A model generated the notes under the pieces. It was not told the DNA's origin. It saw only the letters and a list, made by a program, of their open reading frames with translations, and made no database searches. A program made the position numbers and the translations under genes. Below, in pieces: positions 10,301 to 16,785 of a stretch of DNA of 64,000 nt (positions are counted from its first letter, which is position 1; each line of letters starts with the position of its first letter). The stretch is from Hyphomicrobiales bacterium (GTDB taxonomy: Bacteria; Pseudomonadota; Alphaproteobacteria; Rhizobiales; Rhizobiaceae), in contig UEHQ01000021.1 in NCBI GenBank assembly GCA_900489925.1, positions 99,369-163,368 of the forward strand. The letters run 5' to 3'.

Positions 10301-10543
10301 GGACATGTAGAGCATGCCCTCGACGCCGTTGATCTGCTCTTCGAGCGGTGTCGCAACCGTCTGCGCGATGACTTCCGGGTTCGCACCGGGATAGGTGGCG
10401 CGCACGACGATCGACGGCGGAACGACTTCCGGATATTCGGAAATCGGCAGTGAACGCAGGCCAAGCAGACCGGCGACCACGATGAGGACCGATAGGACTC
10501 CGGCGAACACCGGACGGTCGACAAAGAATCTGGAGAAATTCAT
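7343..10543 (-). CDS. RND multidrug efflux permease (AcrB/MexB family, HAE1)
   Basis: This inner-membrane proton-driven exporter of 1066 residues has the full family length. It starts MNFSRFFVDRPVFAGVLSVL (first membrane helix), then the porter-domain signature LRSLPISEYPEVVPP and PLEEQINGVEGMLYM. Central helices include IGIVVDDAIVVVENVERN with the two adjacent aspartates of the proton relay. The second half repeats the architecture (VLVGLSAKNAILIVEFA). The open frame extends to 10636, but Met 10543 matches the family start and follows a GGAGAGGG site. It is the last gene of the operon hydrolase, membrane fusion protein, permease, and ends at a strong terminator. Substrates cannot be read from sequence. 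No outer-membrane TolC-like gene is adjacent. Confidence 0.96.
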   Translation of the reverse strand: MNFSRFFVDRPVFAGVLSVLIVVAGLLGLRSLPISEYPEVVPPSIVVRATYPGANPEVIAQTVATPLEEQINGVEGMLYMSSQATSDGVMTLTVTFKLGTDPDKAQQLVQNRVSQAEPRLPEEVKTIGITTVKSSPDLMMVVNLISPDNRYDITYLRNYGVLNIKDRLARIDGVGQVQVFGSGDYSMRVWIDPQKAAEHGLAASDVTNAIRGQNVQAAAGTIGASPSLSGVDLQLNVNAQGRLQTPEQFGNIIVKTGTNGEITRLRDVARIELGAADYSLRSILDGKPAVAIPVFQSPGSNAITISDEVQKTMEELKTAMPDGVSYEIVYDTTKFVRSSIEKVVDTLLEAIALVVIVVILFLQTWRASIIPLIAVPVSIIGTFAVMYVFGFSINALSLFGLVLAIGIVVDDAIVVVENVERNIENGLSPRAATYKAMKEVSGPIIAIALVLVAVFVPLAFISGLSGQFYRQFALTIAISTVISAFNSLTLSPALASLLLQDHHAKRDWLTRAMDAAFGWFFRGFNKAFGAGSRGYGKGVGGLLSRKSIVMLVYVVLAGATYGLFNAVPGGFVPAQDKQYLIGFAQLPDAASLDRTEDVIKRMSDIAMAEPGVAHAIAFPGLSINGFTNSSNAGIVFVTLKDFEERKSPALSGGAIAMSLNQKFGAIQDAFIAMFPPPPVNGLGTTGGFKMQLEDRAGLGYQVLDEANKAMIAKAYQTPELTGIFSAYQINVPQLYADLDREKAEQLGVPVTDVFETLQIYLGSLYVNDFNAFGRTYSVRVQADAKFRAQPEDIGKLKVRSASGQMIPLSALLKVNATTGPERTNRYNGFLSADINGGPAPGFSSGQAQAAIEKIAEETLPKGISFEWTDLTYQQILAGNSGVIVFPLALLLVFLVLAAQYESLALPIAIIMIVPMGVLAALTGVWLTGGDNNIFTQIGLVVLVGLSAKNAILIVEFARELEFEGRTPVQAAIEASRLRLRPILMTSMAFIMGVVPLVTSTGAGAEMRAAMGVAVFSGMIGVTFFGIFMTPVFYVMVRKLSGNRPLIQHKEHEHDEEEAEIIRLAAE

Positions 10544-10666
10544 TTCAAAGCCCTCTCCGGGATGAAATTTTGGATGCAACGACCCTCTCCGGCGGTTGGG
10601 AAGCCGCCGGTGGGTCAGTTCATTTCGGAATTGCACGGAGCGCCGAAACGCTCCGGATAGTTCGGC
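10544..10666. other. Intercistronic region with two strong hairpins between pump genes
   Basis: The 123-base gap between the fusion-protein stop and the permease start holds two inverted repeats. One spans 10581-10616, with outer arms GACCC/GGGTC and inner arms CCGGCGG/CCGCCGG. The other spans 10636-10655, with arms CGGAGCG/CGCTCCG around a 6-base loop. Neither has a good U-tract, so they look more like processing or stability elements than full terminators. Confidence 0.6.
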
Positions 10667-11857
10667 TTACTGAGCCGTCGCGACTTTCTCTTCCGCCTGC
10701 GGGGCAACCACGGCACCCGGACGGATACGCTGCAGGCCATTGACGACGATCTTGTCGCCAACAGTCAGTCCGCTTTCGACGATACGCTGGCCGTCCGCAG
10801 ACGGGCCGAGCTGGACCGGCCGGTAGCTGACCTTGTTTTCGGCATCGACGACGAACACGAACTTCTTGTCCTGGTCGGTGCCGATTGCGCGGTCGCTGAT
10901 CAGGATCTTGTTCTCGGCCTTCGGCTCGCCCATGCGGACACGAACGAACTGGCCGGGGATCAGCTTGCCGCCGGGATTGTCGAAGACGGCGCGAACGCCG
11001 ATCGTGCCGCTGGCCGCATCAACCTGGTTGTCGATCAACTGCAGCTTGCCCTTGATCGGCGTACCCTGATCGGCGAGCGTGCCGACTTCGACGGGGATCT
11101 CTTCGAGCGCAGGCACCGCGCCATCACCAGCAGGAAGCTGGGCAAGCGCATTCGTCACCATCTCTTCGCTGGCATTGAAGCTGGCGTAGATCGGATCGAC
11201 GGAAACAAGCGTCGTCAGAGCCGGAGATGCGCTGCCGTCGGCAACAAGGTTACCGACGGTCACCTCGATCTTGCCGACGCGGCCGGCGACCGGGGCGCGG
11301 ACCTCGGTGTAGCCGAGCTCAAGCTGTGCCGAGCGAAGCGCCGCCTGAGCGGTGCGAAGACCGGCCTGAGCCTCGGTAAAGGCATTCTGCCGCTGGTCGA
11401 AATCGCTCTGCGAAATCGTCTTGTTGTCGGAAAGCCGGCGGCCGCGCTCGAGTTCGATCTGAGCAAGATTGACCTTGGCCTCGGCAGAGGCGGTCTGTCC
11501 TTCAGCCTGCGAAACCGCCGCCTGGTAGGGCTCCGGATCGATGGTAAAGAGCAGATCGCCGGCCTTCACCAGCGCGCCTTCGCGGAAGTGCACGGACTGG
11601 ACAGCGCCGGCCACGCGTGAGCGGACCTGCACGCGATCCACCGCTTCAAGGCGGCCCGAAAACTCCTGCCATGTCGTGACATCACGGCTGGCGACGACGG
11701 CGACCGTCACCGGCACAGCGGGAGCCTGCGCGGGTGTGGAAGCCGCCGTTGCAGTCGAGCTCATCGGCAGTTCGAAAAAGATGGCTGCGGCCGAAACGGA
11801 CGCAGCAAGGCTCAGACCGGCGCCCACAAGGGCCCAGCGCTTCTTACTGGACGTCAT
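10667..11857 (-). CDS. RND periplasmic adaptor (membrane fusion protein, AcrA/MexA family)
   Basis: The 396-residue protein links an RND permease to an outer-membrane channel. An N-terminal export segment (residues about 8-30, rich in Ala, Leu and Val) is followed by the lipoyl half-motif VRSRVAGAVQSVHFREGALVKAGD, split by an alpha-helical hairpin (residues about 105-185). The second lipoyl half is VRAPVAGRVGKIEVTVGNLV, followed by the beta-barrel and membrane-proximal domains (KLIPGQFVRVRM). No lipobox cysteine is evident. The ATG at 11857 is preceded by AAGGAG. It lies 37 bases after the alpha/beta hydrolase gene and 123 bases before the permease gene, so all three are probably cotranscribed. 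Family assignment is firm. Confidence 0.95.
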   Translation of the reverse strand: MTSSKKRWALVGAGLSLAASVSAAAIFFELPMSSTATAASTPAQAPAVPVTVAVVASRDVTTWQEFSGRLEAVDRVQVRSRVAGAVQSVHFREGALVKAGDLLFTIDPEPYQAAVSQAEGQTASAEAKVNLAQIELERGRRLSDNKTISQSDFDQRQNAFTEAQAGLRTAQAALRSAQLELGYTEVRAPVAGRVGKIEVTVGNLVADGSASPALTTLVSVDPIYASFNASEEMVTNALAQLPAGDGAVPALEEIPVEVGTLADQGTPIKGKLQLIDNQVDAASGTIGVRAVFDNPGGKLIPGQFVRVRMGEPKAENKILISDRAIGTDQDKKFVFVVDAENKVSYRPVQLGPSADGQRIVESGLTVGDKIVVNGLQRIRPGAVVAPQAEEKVATAQ

Positions 11858-11894
11858 TGGTATTCTCCTTACGGCCTTCGCGGCCGAAAAATAA

Positions 11895-12716
11895 TCAGTT
11901 CGTCTTCAATGCAATGGGTTGTCTGCGCATATCCCGAACGAAGTTTCCGAATTCGCGGCTGATGCTCTCCTGCCACTCCGGCGACTTGTCGGATGTCCCG
12001 CCATAAATCGATGGCCAACCTGCTCCGGCGGGGAGAACATGCTGGCGAACTGCAACGCCGGCCTGTTTCAGGCGGTCGGCGTAGCCAAGCGTTTCATCGC
12101 GGAGCGGGTCGTCTCCAGCGGTGAAAACCAGAGCGGGCGCAACGCCCGCAATACGCGAACAGAGACAGGGCGCCGCATAAGGATGGCAGCCGCCGCCGCT
12201 GAGATAGTGGCTCCAGCCCTCTGCCCAACGCTGGCGCATGCCGATGCTGTCGGCCTCGCGGATCGAAGCAGAGCCCATGAAGGGGTCGAGCAAGGGAGAA
12301 ATCAGGATCTGGCCGTCAAGCGCGTCGGCGTAGTGGTCACGTGCCTTGAAGGCGACACCGGCGGCAATGTTGCCACCCGCTTCGTCGCCGGCCACCAGCA
12401 GCAGTGAATTGCGATCGCCGATACCGGAGGCGCGCTTGTTGGCCATGTAGGAAAACAGCGAGTAACCCACCTCAAGCGGCTTCGGGAAGACATTCCCGAG
12501 CGGCGCGTTATAGTCGGCCACGACGACGATGGCGCCGGCGCTGGCAATCGCCTCGGCGACCGGGCAATCCTGGAGGCCGGATTGCTGGAAGGCACCACCG
12601 TGAAAGTAGAGCACGATCGGTGAGCCCTTGCCGAATTCGGCGCCTTGATAGACGCGCGCGGAAACGGGGCCAATGGCCACCTTCTCCAGCACTATGTCTT
12701 TCACCTGCACCGTCAT
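11895..12716 (-). CDS. Alpha/beta hydrolase-fold protein, apparently lacking catalytic residues
   Basis: A 273-residue protein resembling hormone-sensitive-lipase type esterases. HGGAF (39-43) gives the oxyanion-hole motif, and ADYNAPLGNVFPKPLEV matches the family's DYRLAPE region. At the nucleophile elbow, where the family has GDSAGG, the sequence reads GDEAGG (110-115), so the serine is glutamate (codon GAA). The acid-loop aspartate is kept in GDDPLRDE. The place where the catalytic histidine should be reads AGAGWPS (about 230-236), with no histidine. A classical esterase triad is therefore absent. It heads the operon with the RND adaptor and permease and is divergent from a LysR gene. A binding, sensing or chaperone role is possible but unproven. 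Confidence 0.85.
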   Translation of the reverse strand: MTVQVKDIVLEKVAIGPVSARVYQGAEFGKGSPIVLYFHGGAFQQSGLQDCPVAEAIASAGAIVVVADYNAPLGNVFPKPLEVGYSLFSYMANKRASGIGDRNSLLLVAGDEAGGNIAAGVAFKARDHYADALDGQILISPLLDPFMGSASIREADSIGMRQRWAEGWSHYLSGGGCHPYAAPCLCSRIAGVAPALVFTAGDDPLRDETLGYADRLKQAGVAVRQHVLPAGAGWPSIYGGTSDKSPEWQESISREFGNFVRDMRRQPIALKTN

Positions 12717-12793
12717 CGTTCCGGCTTTCGCTTAATCGGAGTAAAACATATTGCGAGCCGCGACCGCTTGCAATTTCTGAAAAAAAGATATTG

Positions 12794-12813
12794 TTATTCC
12801 ACTCACGGAATAA
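12794..12813. promoter_or_regulatory. Palindrome, probable LysR-type operator
   Basis: TTATTCC and GGAATAA form perfect 7-bp arms around a 6-base spacer in the 169-base gap between the leftward hydrolase-pump operon and the rightward LysR gene. It contains a T-N11-A core (T12798, A12810), as expected for a LysR box. Binding is inferred from position. Confidence 0.6.
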
Positions 12814-12885
12814 GTGACGCCATCGCGATTACACTGTTCCAAATTTCGAACAATACCGCAGTGCAACCTATTTAGGTGATTTCCG

Positions 12886-13797
12886 ATGGACCAGCTCTCG
12901 GCAATGCGCGCCTTCATCCGCGTCGTAGAGACAGGCAATTTCACACGGGCCGCCGACACACTCGCCATGCCCAAGGCGACGGTGACCAATCTCATCCAGG
13001 GACTTGAAGCACATCTTCACACCAAGCTTCTGAACCGCACCACCCGCCGGGTCATGGTGACGACCGACGGCGCGCTTTACTACGAGCGCGCGGCACAGAT
13101 CGTATCGGAACTCGAAGAACTCGATGGCAGCCTGACAAACTCGCAGGGTCTTCCGGGCGGACGCCTGCGCGTCGAGATGGCCGGCGCTTTCGCCGACTGG
13201 ATCGTCGTACCTTCGCTCTGTGATTTCTATCAGAAATATCCCGATATCCGCATCGATCTCGGTGTTGGCGACCGGACCGTGGACTATCTCGCCGAGAACG
13301 TCGACTGCGCGCTCCGCGCCGGCACACCGGCGGACCAATCGCTGATCGCAAGGCGCGTTTCGGAAGTGGATCTGATTACCTGCGCCTCACCCCTCTACCT
13401 CGAGAAGTTCGGCAAGCCGGAACGGCCGGAAGATCTTGAAAACGCTCATTATTCCGTAAGCTACTTTCGCGCACAGACCAACCGGACGCTTCCATTCGAA
13501 TTCCGCAAGGACAACGAAAATCTCGAGGTCAATCCGCGCTACATGGTATCCGTCAACGATAGCCGGACCTTTGTAACGGCCGCGTTGACCGGCCTCGGGA
13601 TCGCCCAGCTGCCGCGCTTCATGATCCGCGATGCACTGGCAAAGGGCGAACTGATACCCGTGCTGCCGGAATGGACCCGCGAACCACTCGCCCTCTATAT
13701 CGTCTACCCGCCGAACCGCCACCTCAGCAACAAGGTGCGCGTCTTCGTCGATTGGCTGGTCAAGCTGCTGGTCGATGCCAAGCTCAACGACGCGTGA
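12886..13797 (+). CDS. LysR-family transcriptional regulator
   Basis: This 303-residue DNA-binding protein has an N-terminal winged helix-turn-helix (residues about 1-60: MDQLSAMRAFIRVVETGNF, then TRAADTLAMPKATVTNLI) and a C-terminal periplasmic-binding-like effector domain (about 90-295). The branch is the AaeR/PtrR-like group that begins MDQLSAM. The start has AGGTGA 6 bases upstream. It is divergent from the hydrolase-RND operon, with a palindromic T-N11-A site between them, so control of that pump and of itself is the simplest reading. The inducer is unknown. A hairpin at 13818-13854 closes the gene. Confidence 0.93.
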   Translation: MDQLSAMRAFIRVVETGNFTRAADTLAMPKATVTNLIQGLEAHLHTKLLNRTTRRVMVTTDGALYYERAAQIVSELEELDGSLTNSQGLPGGRLRVEMAGAFADWIVVPSLCDFYQKYPDIRIDLGVGDRTVDYLAENVDCALRAGTPADQSLIARRVSEVDLITCASPLYLEKFGKPERPEDLENAHYSVSYFRAQTNRTLPFEFRKDNENLEVNPRYMVSVNDSRTFVTAALTGLGIAQLPRFMIRDALAKGELIPVLPEWTREPLALYIVYPPNRHLSNKVRVFVDWLVKLLVDAKLNDA

Positions 13798-13817
13798 AAG
13801 ATAGGGCGTGAAAACAA

Positions 13818-13854
13818 TTGCGGCCCGGAAGGGAGTTCCTTCGACGGGCCGCAA
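13818..13854 (+). terminator. Hairpin after the LysR gene
   Basis: TTGCGGCCCG and CGGGCCGCAA pair as a perfect 10-bp stem. A second 5-bp stem (GAAGG/CCTTC) sits inside the loop. The hairpin starts about 20 bases after the LysR stop. The following sequence CTGTCTGGGT has no U-run, so a Rho-assisted end or RNA stabilisation is as likely as intrinsic termination. Confidence 0.6.
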
Positions 13855-14052
13855 CTGTCTGGGTATCGAATTTCCTTCAGACCCATCCATACCACCAGGG
13901 TAAATGGCACGGCCGGTATCTGAGAACCTGGCGCCCGGAGTTGGAGGCCTCCCGTCGCCCTTACCTTTCTAATATAAGCGCAGAATTTGCCTTTTGTAAG
14001 GGCTGATTCGTGCACAGCACGTATTCAAAAATGGAACAGTGCGGCCTAAGCG
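13855..14052. other. Gene-free spacer with long-range inverted repeat
   Basis: Between the LysR terminator and the end of the leftward SDR gene there is no supported gene. It holds an 8-bp inverted repeat, GCCCTTAC (13957-13964) and GTAAGGGC (13996-14003), with an AT-rich 31-base interior, and the short palindrome GGAGGCCTCC near 13943. It could be the 3' end of the SDR transcript, a small RNA or a repeat element. Confidence 0.35.
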
Positions 14053-14793
14053 TCACACCATCCCGCCATTGGCACGCAGCACTTGGCCATTGATCCAGGC
14101 GCCATCGGGGCCCACGAGGAACGATACGGCAGCAGCAATATCGTCCGGCATCCCCAGCCTTTCGAGCGGATTCATCTTCGCCAGACGCGCGACAAGCTCG
14201 TCCGATTTTCCGTTCAAAAACAAGCCTGTAGCTGTCGGCCCCGGCGCCACCGCGTTGACGGTGATGTTCCGCCCCCGCATTTCCTTCGACATGATCGCAG
14301 TCAACATTTCGACCGCTGCCTTGGTGGCGACATAGACGCCATAGGTCTCAAGTTTGGTCCCGACGACCGAGGTCGAGAAGTTGACGATCCGCCCGCCGTC
14401 CCGGAGGCGTTTTCCAGCTTCGCGCAGCGTGTTGAAAGTGCCCTTCAGGTTGACGTTGATCTGGCGATCGAAGTTGGCGTCGTCGGCATCTGCGATCGAA
14501 GACAGCATCATGATCCCGGCATTGTTCACCAGAACATCGACCCCGCCGAAGGCAGCTTCCGCCGCATCGAACATCCGGCGAACCGCTTCGGCATCGCTGA
14601 CATCGGCCTTGGCCGTCAGCGCTTTTCCACCCTTTCGCTCGATCGCCTGCGCCAGTTCCTCGGCCGGAGCCGCATTGCCCGAGTAGTTGATGACAACGGT
14701 GAACCCGTCTTTGGCAAGACGCTCGGCGATAGCAGCCCCGATGCCCCTGGAAGCGCCGGTAACCAGTGCGACCTTGTTCCTTGATACGGTCAT
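14053..14793 (-). CDS. SDR-family NAD(P)-dependent oxidoreductase
   Basis: A classical short-chain dehydrogenase of 246 residues. The cofactor motif GASRGIGAAIAERL is near residue 14, NNAG marks the central strand, and the catalytic Ser-Tyr-Lys includes YGVYVATKAAVEML. PGPTATGLF follows the fifth strand. It most resembles the 3-oxoacyl-ACP reductase / glucose dehydrogenase-like group, and the substrate cannot be stated. ATG 14793 is preceded by AAGGAG. It is transcribed away from a LysR gene, and a palindrome typical of a LysR operator lies between the two starts, so regulation by that neighbour is likely. Confidence 0.9.
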   Translation of the reverse strand: MTVSRNKVALVTGASRGIGAAIAERLAKDGFTVVINYSGNAAPAEELAQAIERKGGKALTAKADVSDAEAVRRMFDAAEAAFGGVDVLVNNAGIMMLSSIADADDANFDRQINVNLKGTFNTLREAGKRLRDGGRIVNFSTSVVGTKLETYGVYVATKAAVEMLTAIMSKEMRGRNITVNAVAPGPTATGLFLNGKSDELVARLAKMNPLERLGMPDDIAAAVSFLVGPDGAWINGQVLRANGGMV

Positions 14794-14859
14794 TGTCCTT
14801 CTCCTTCGTCATTTACGCCCAGCGCGTTTTCGATGAGGACAAGATGACGCTTTCTGTTA

Positions 14860-14884
14860 GGCGGATAATCATGCATTATTCGCC
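14860..14884. promoter_or_regulatory. Palindrome, probable operator of the SDR/LysR pair
   Basis: GGCGGATAAT and ATTATTCGCC pair at 9 of 10 positions around a 5-base spacer (CATGC). ATAAT-N5-ATTAT contains a T-N11-A core. It lies 30 bases upstream of the LysR start and 67 upstream of the SDR start. Confidence 0.6.
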
Positions 14885-14913
14885 ATCACTATCCGGGAAA
14901 GACGAACAACAAG

Positions 14914-15804
14914 ATGGACAGATTCGATGCCATGCGGGTGTTTTCCCGGGTCGTGGAACGCCGCAGCTTCACCGTTGCAGCCGAAGATACCGGCCTGCCC
15001 CGCTCCACGGTCACCGACGCGGTAAAGCAGCTCGAGGCTCGCCTCGGCGTGCGCCTGCTGCACCGGACGACGCGCCACGTGAGCCCGACGCTTGATGGCG
15101 AGGCTTACTATCAACGATGTCTTTCCATTCTCGCCGACATCGAAGAGGCTGAGGGCGCGTTTGCCGGCGCCAAGCCAAAGGGTGTTCTTCGGGTGGACGT
15201 GCACGGGACGCTCGGCAGGCACTTCGTCTTGCCTAACCTGCCGTCGTTTCTCGAGACCTATCCCGATATAGAGCTCTACATGAGCGAGGGCGACCGGCTC
15301 GTGGATCTCGTGCGGGAGGGGATCGACTGCGTGTTACGCGTGGGGACACCGCAGGACAGCGACATGATCGCGCGCCGGGTGGCAATGTTAGAGGAGGTGA
15401 CGCTCGCCTCCCCCGCCTATCTTGCAAGATACGGAATGCCAGATCATCCCGACCACTTGCAGGGCCACCGTATGGTCGGCTTTCACTCTAGCGCGACCGG
15501 CTCGGTTCTGCCGCTCGAATTCCTGGTAAACGGTACGATCCGCAACGTGGTTCTGCCGGCAACCATCTCCGTCAATGCCGCGGAGAGCTTCCATGCCGCA
15601 GCCAAGCTCGGCCTCGGCATCATACAGGTGCCGCGCTATCACGCCGAGCGCTACATTCACTCCGGCGAACTCGTTCATATCCTTAAGGATTTCCCATTGA
15701 CGCCGACGCCCGTCTCGCTGCTCTACCCCCGCAACAGGCAACTCTCGCCGCGGGTGCGCGTTTTCATCGACTGGATCGTCAAGGTCTTTGCTCGACAATC
15801 CTGA
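14914..15804 (+). CDS. LysR-family transcriptional regulator
   Basis: A 296-residue regulator with an N-terminal helix-turn-helix (MDRFDAMRVFSRVVERRSF, then PRSTVTDAVKQLEARLGVRL) and a C-terminal ligand-binding domain that includes VDVHGTLGRHFVLPNLPSF. It belongs to the same broad AaeR/PtrR-like branch as the LysR at 12886, and the similar opening and ending (VRVFIDWIVK against VRVFVDWLVK) suggest the two are paralogues. It is divergent from the SDR gene, its most likely target. No strong Shine-Dalgarno is seen before ATG 14914, only GGGAAAG about 15 bases upstream. The effector is unknown. Confidence 0.92.
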   Translation: MDRFDAMRVFSRVVERRSFTVAAEDTGLPRSTVTDAVKQLEARLGVRLLHRTTRHVSPTLDGEAYYQRCLSILADIEEAEGAFAGAKPKGVLRVDVHGTLGRHFVLPNLPSFLETYPDIELYMSEGDRLVDLVREGIDCVLRVGTPQDSDMIARRVAMLEEVTLASPAYLARYGMPDHPDHLQGHRMVGFHSSATGSVLPLEFLVNGTIRNVVLPATISVNAAESFHAAAKLGLGIIQVPRYHAERYIHSGELVHILKDFPLTPTPVSLLYPRNRQLSPRVRVFIDWIVKVFARQS

Positions 15805-15852
15805 CGAAAAGCGTTTCACTTGGCTCAACTGTCAGAACCGGGAGAACATTCC

Positions 15853-16167
15853 ATGGCCATCACAGACACCACCGTGCACCCCAGGGATGGCGGCTTCGTC
15901 GTTATCTTTGTCGACGACACCGGCAACAGCATTTCCGTCACCCTCTACAAGGCAGCATCCCCGGATCTGACGAGCGACAATGCGGTAGCGCGTGCGAAAG
16001 CGCTGCTTGCCGTCGCCCTGGAAGCCCCGAAGACAGACAGCCCGCGCCAGAAGAATCCGGCCCTCCTGGAAGAGGAACTGGAGGAAGGTCTCGAAGATAC
16101 CTTCCCGGCAAGCGATCCCGTTTCGGTGACGGGAACATCTGTCGCGCACCCCAAGACCGGCCACTAA
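15853..16167 (+). CDS. Small acidic conserved-type protein of unknown function
   Basis: A 104-residue protein starting MAITDTTV. The open frame extends to 15820, but ATG 15853 has GGAG 8 bases upstream and is the better start. The N-terminal half is predicted beta-rich (GGFVVIFVDDTGNSISVTLY). The C-terminal half is acidic and ends with LEEGLEDTFPASDPVSVT. The TFPASDP motif recurs in small alphaproteobacterial proteins of unknown role. No signal peptide or membrane segment is present. It stands between a LysR gene and the DNA glycosylase gene on the same strand, 27 bases before the latter, so cotranscription is possible. No function can be assigned. Confidence 0.65.
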   Translation: MAITDTTVHPRDGGFVVIFVDDTGNSISVTLYKAASPDLTSDNAVARAKALLAVALEAPKTDSPRQKNPALLEEELEEGLEDTFPASDPVSVTGTSVAHPKTGH

Positions 16168-16194
16168 GCAGCCGACCTACGTGCCCCAGAACCG

Positions 16195-16785
16195 ATGACA
16201 CAATCGCTCGGTGCGATCGGCACCACTCCTTTGACTGGCCGAAAATTGGCCGATTTCTTCGAACGCGACGCCGTCAGTGTCGCGCGCAACCTTCTCGGTT
16301 GCCACCTTCTGGTGGACGGCGCCGGCGGTCGCATTACCGAGACCGAAGCCTACTTCCCCGACGACGAGGCCTCCCACAGTTTCCGCGGACCGACGCAGCG
16401 CAACGGCGCGATGTTCGGCAAACCCGGAAACGTCTACATCTACCGCATCTATGGCATGCATTGGTGCCTGAACTTCGTCTGCACCCCCGGCTCCGCTGTT
16501 CTTATCCGCGCACTGGAACCGGAAGTCGGCATCGCCGCAATGGCCGAGCGTCGGGGAACCGAGGCCCTGACCCAGCTCTGCAGCGGTCCCGGCAAGCTCT
16601 GCCAGGCGCTCGGCATAGACATATCACTCAATGACCGGCTGCTCGACCAAGCGCCGTTTTCCATCGCACCGACCACGCCCGCCGAGATCATCTCGGGGAA
16701 ACGTATCGGCATCACGAAAAATGCCGAAGCACCATGGCGCTTCGGCATTCTGGGGTCGCGATATCTCAGCAAGCCGTTCCGCTGA
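16195..16785 (+). CDS. mpg: DNA-3-methyladenine glycosylase (AAG/MPG family)
   Basis: This 196-residue monofunctional base-excision glycosylase removes alkylated purines such as 3-methyladenine and hypoxanthine. Family signatures appear in order: FFERDAVSVARNLLGC at about 19-34, the catalytic glutamate in TETEAYFPDDEASHSF, GPTQRNGAMFGKPGNVYIY, and YGMHWCLNFVC with residues of the DNA-intercalating and base-pocket region. Length is normal. The stop TGA (16783-16785) directly abuts the stop of the convergent emrB gene. The last 20 codons contain a hairpin (16720-16749) that, read on the other strand, has the form of the emrAB terminator, an unusual overlap of coding sequence and antisense terminator. 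Confidence 0.94.
   Translation: MTQSLGAIGTTPLTGRKLADFFERDAVSVARNLLGCHLLVDGAGGRITETEAYFPDDEASHSFRGPTQRNGAMFGKPGNVYIYRIYGMHWCLNFVCTPGSAVLIRALEPEVGIAAMAERRGTEALTQLCSGPGKLCQALGIDISLNDRLLDQAPFSIAPTTPAEIISGKRIGITKNAEAPWRFGILGSRYLSKPFR
16720..16749 (-). terminator. Intrinsic terminator of the emrRAB operon inside mpg
   Basis: AATGCCGAAGC and GCTTCGGCATT form a perfect 11-bp stem with an 8-base loop. On the minus strand the stem is followed by TTTTTCG, a U-tract. It lies 36 bases past the emrB stop and wholly within the 3' coding end of the convergent mpg gene. Confidence 0.75.

Noticed and set aside
7283..10453. A 1056-codon open frame on the plus strand opposite the RND permease
   Set aside because: It is the exact antisense of a well-supported permease gene. 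Its product is a low-complexity mix of Asp, Arg, Glu and Gln, as produced by GC-rich codons read on the other strand.
13704..14015. A 103-codon minus-strand frame over the LysR end and the spacer
   Set aside because: It runs antisense into a certain LysR gene; the spacer is better treated as a structured non-coding region.
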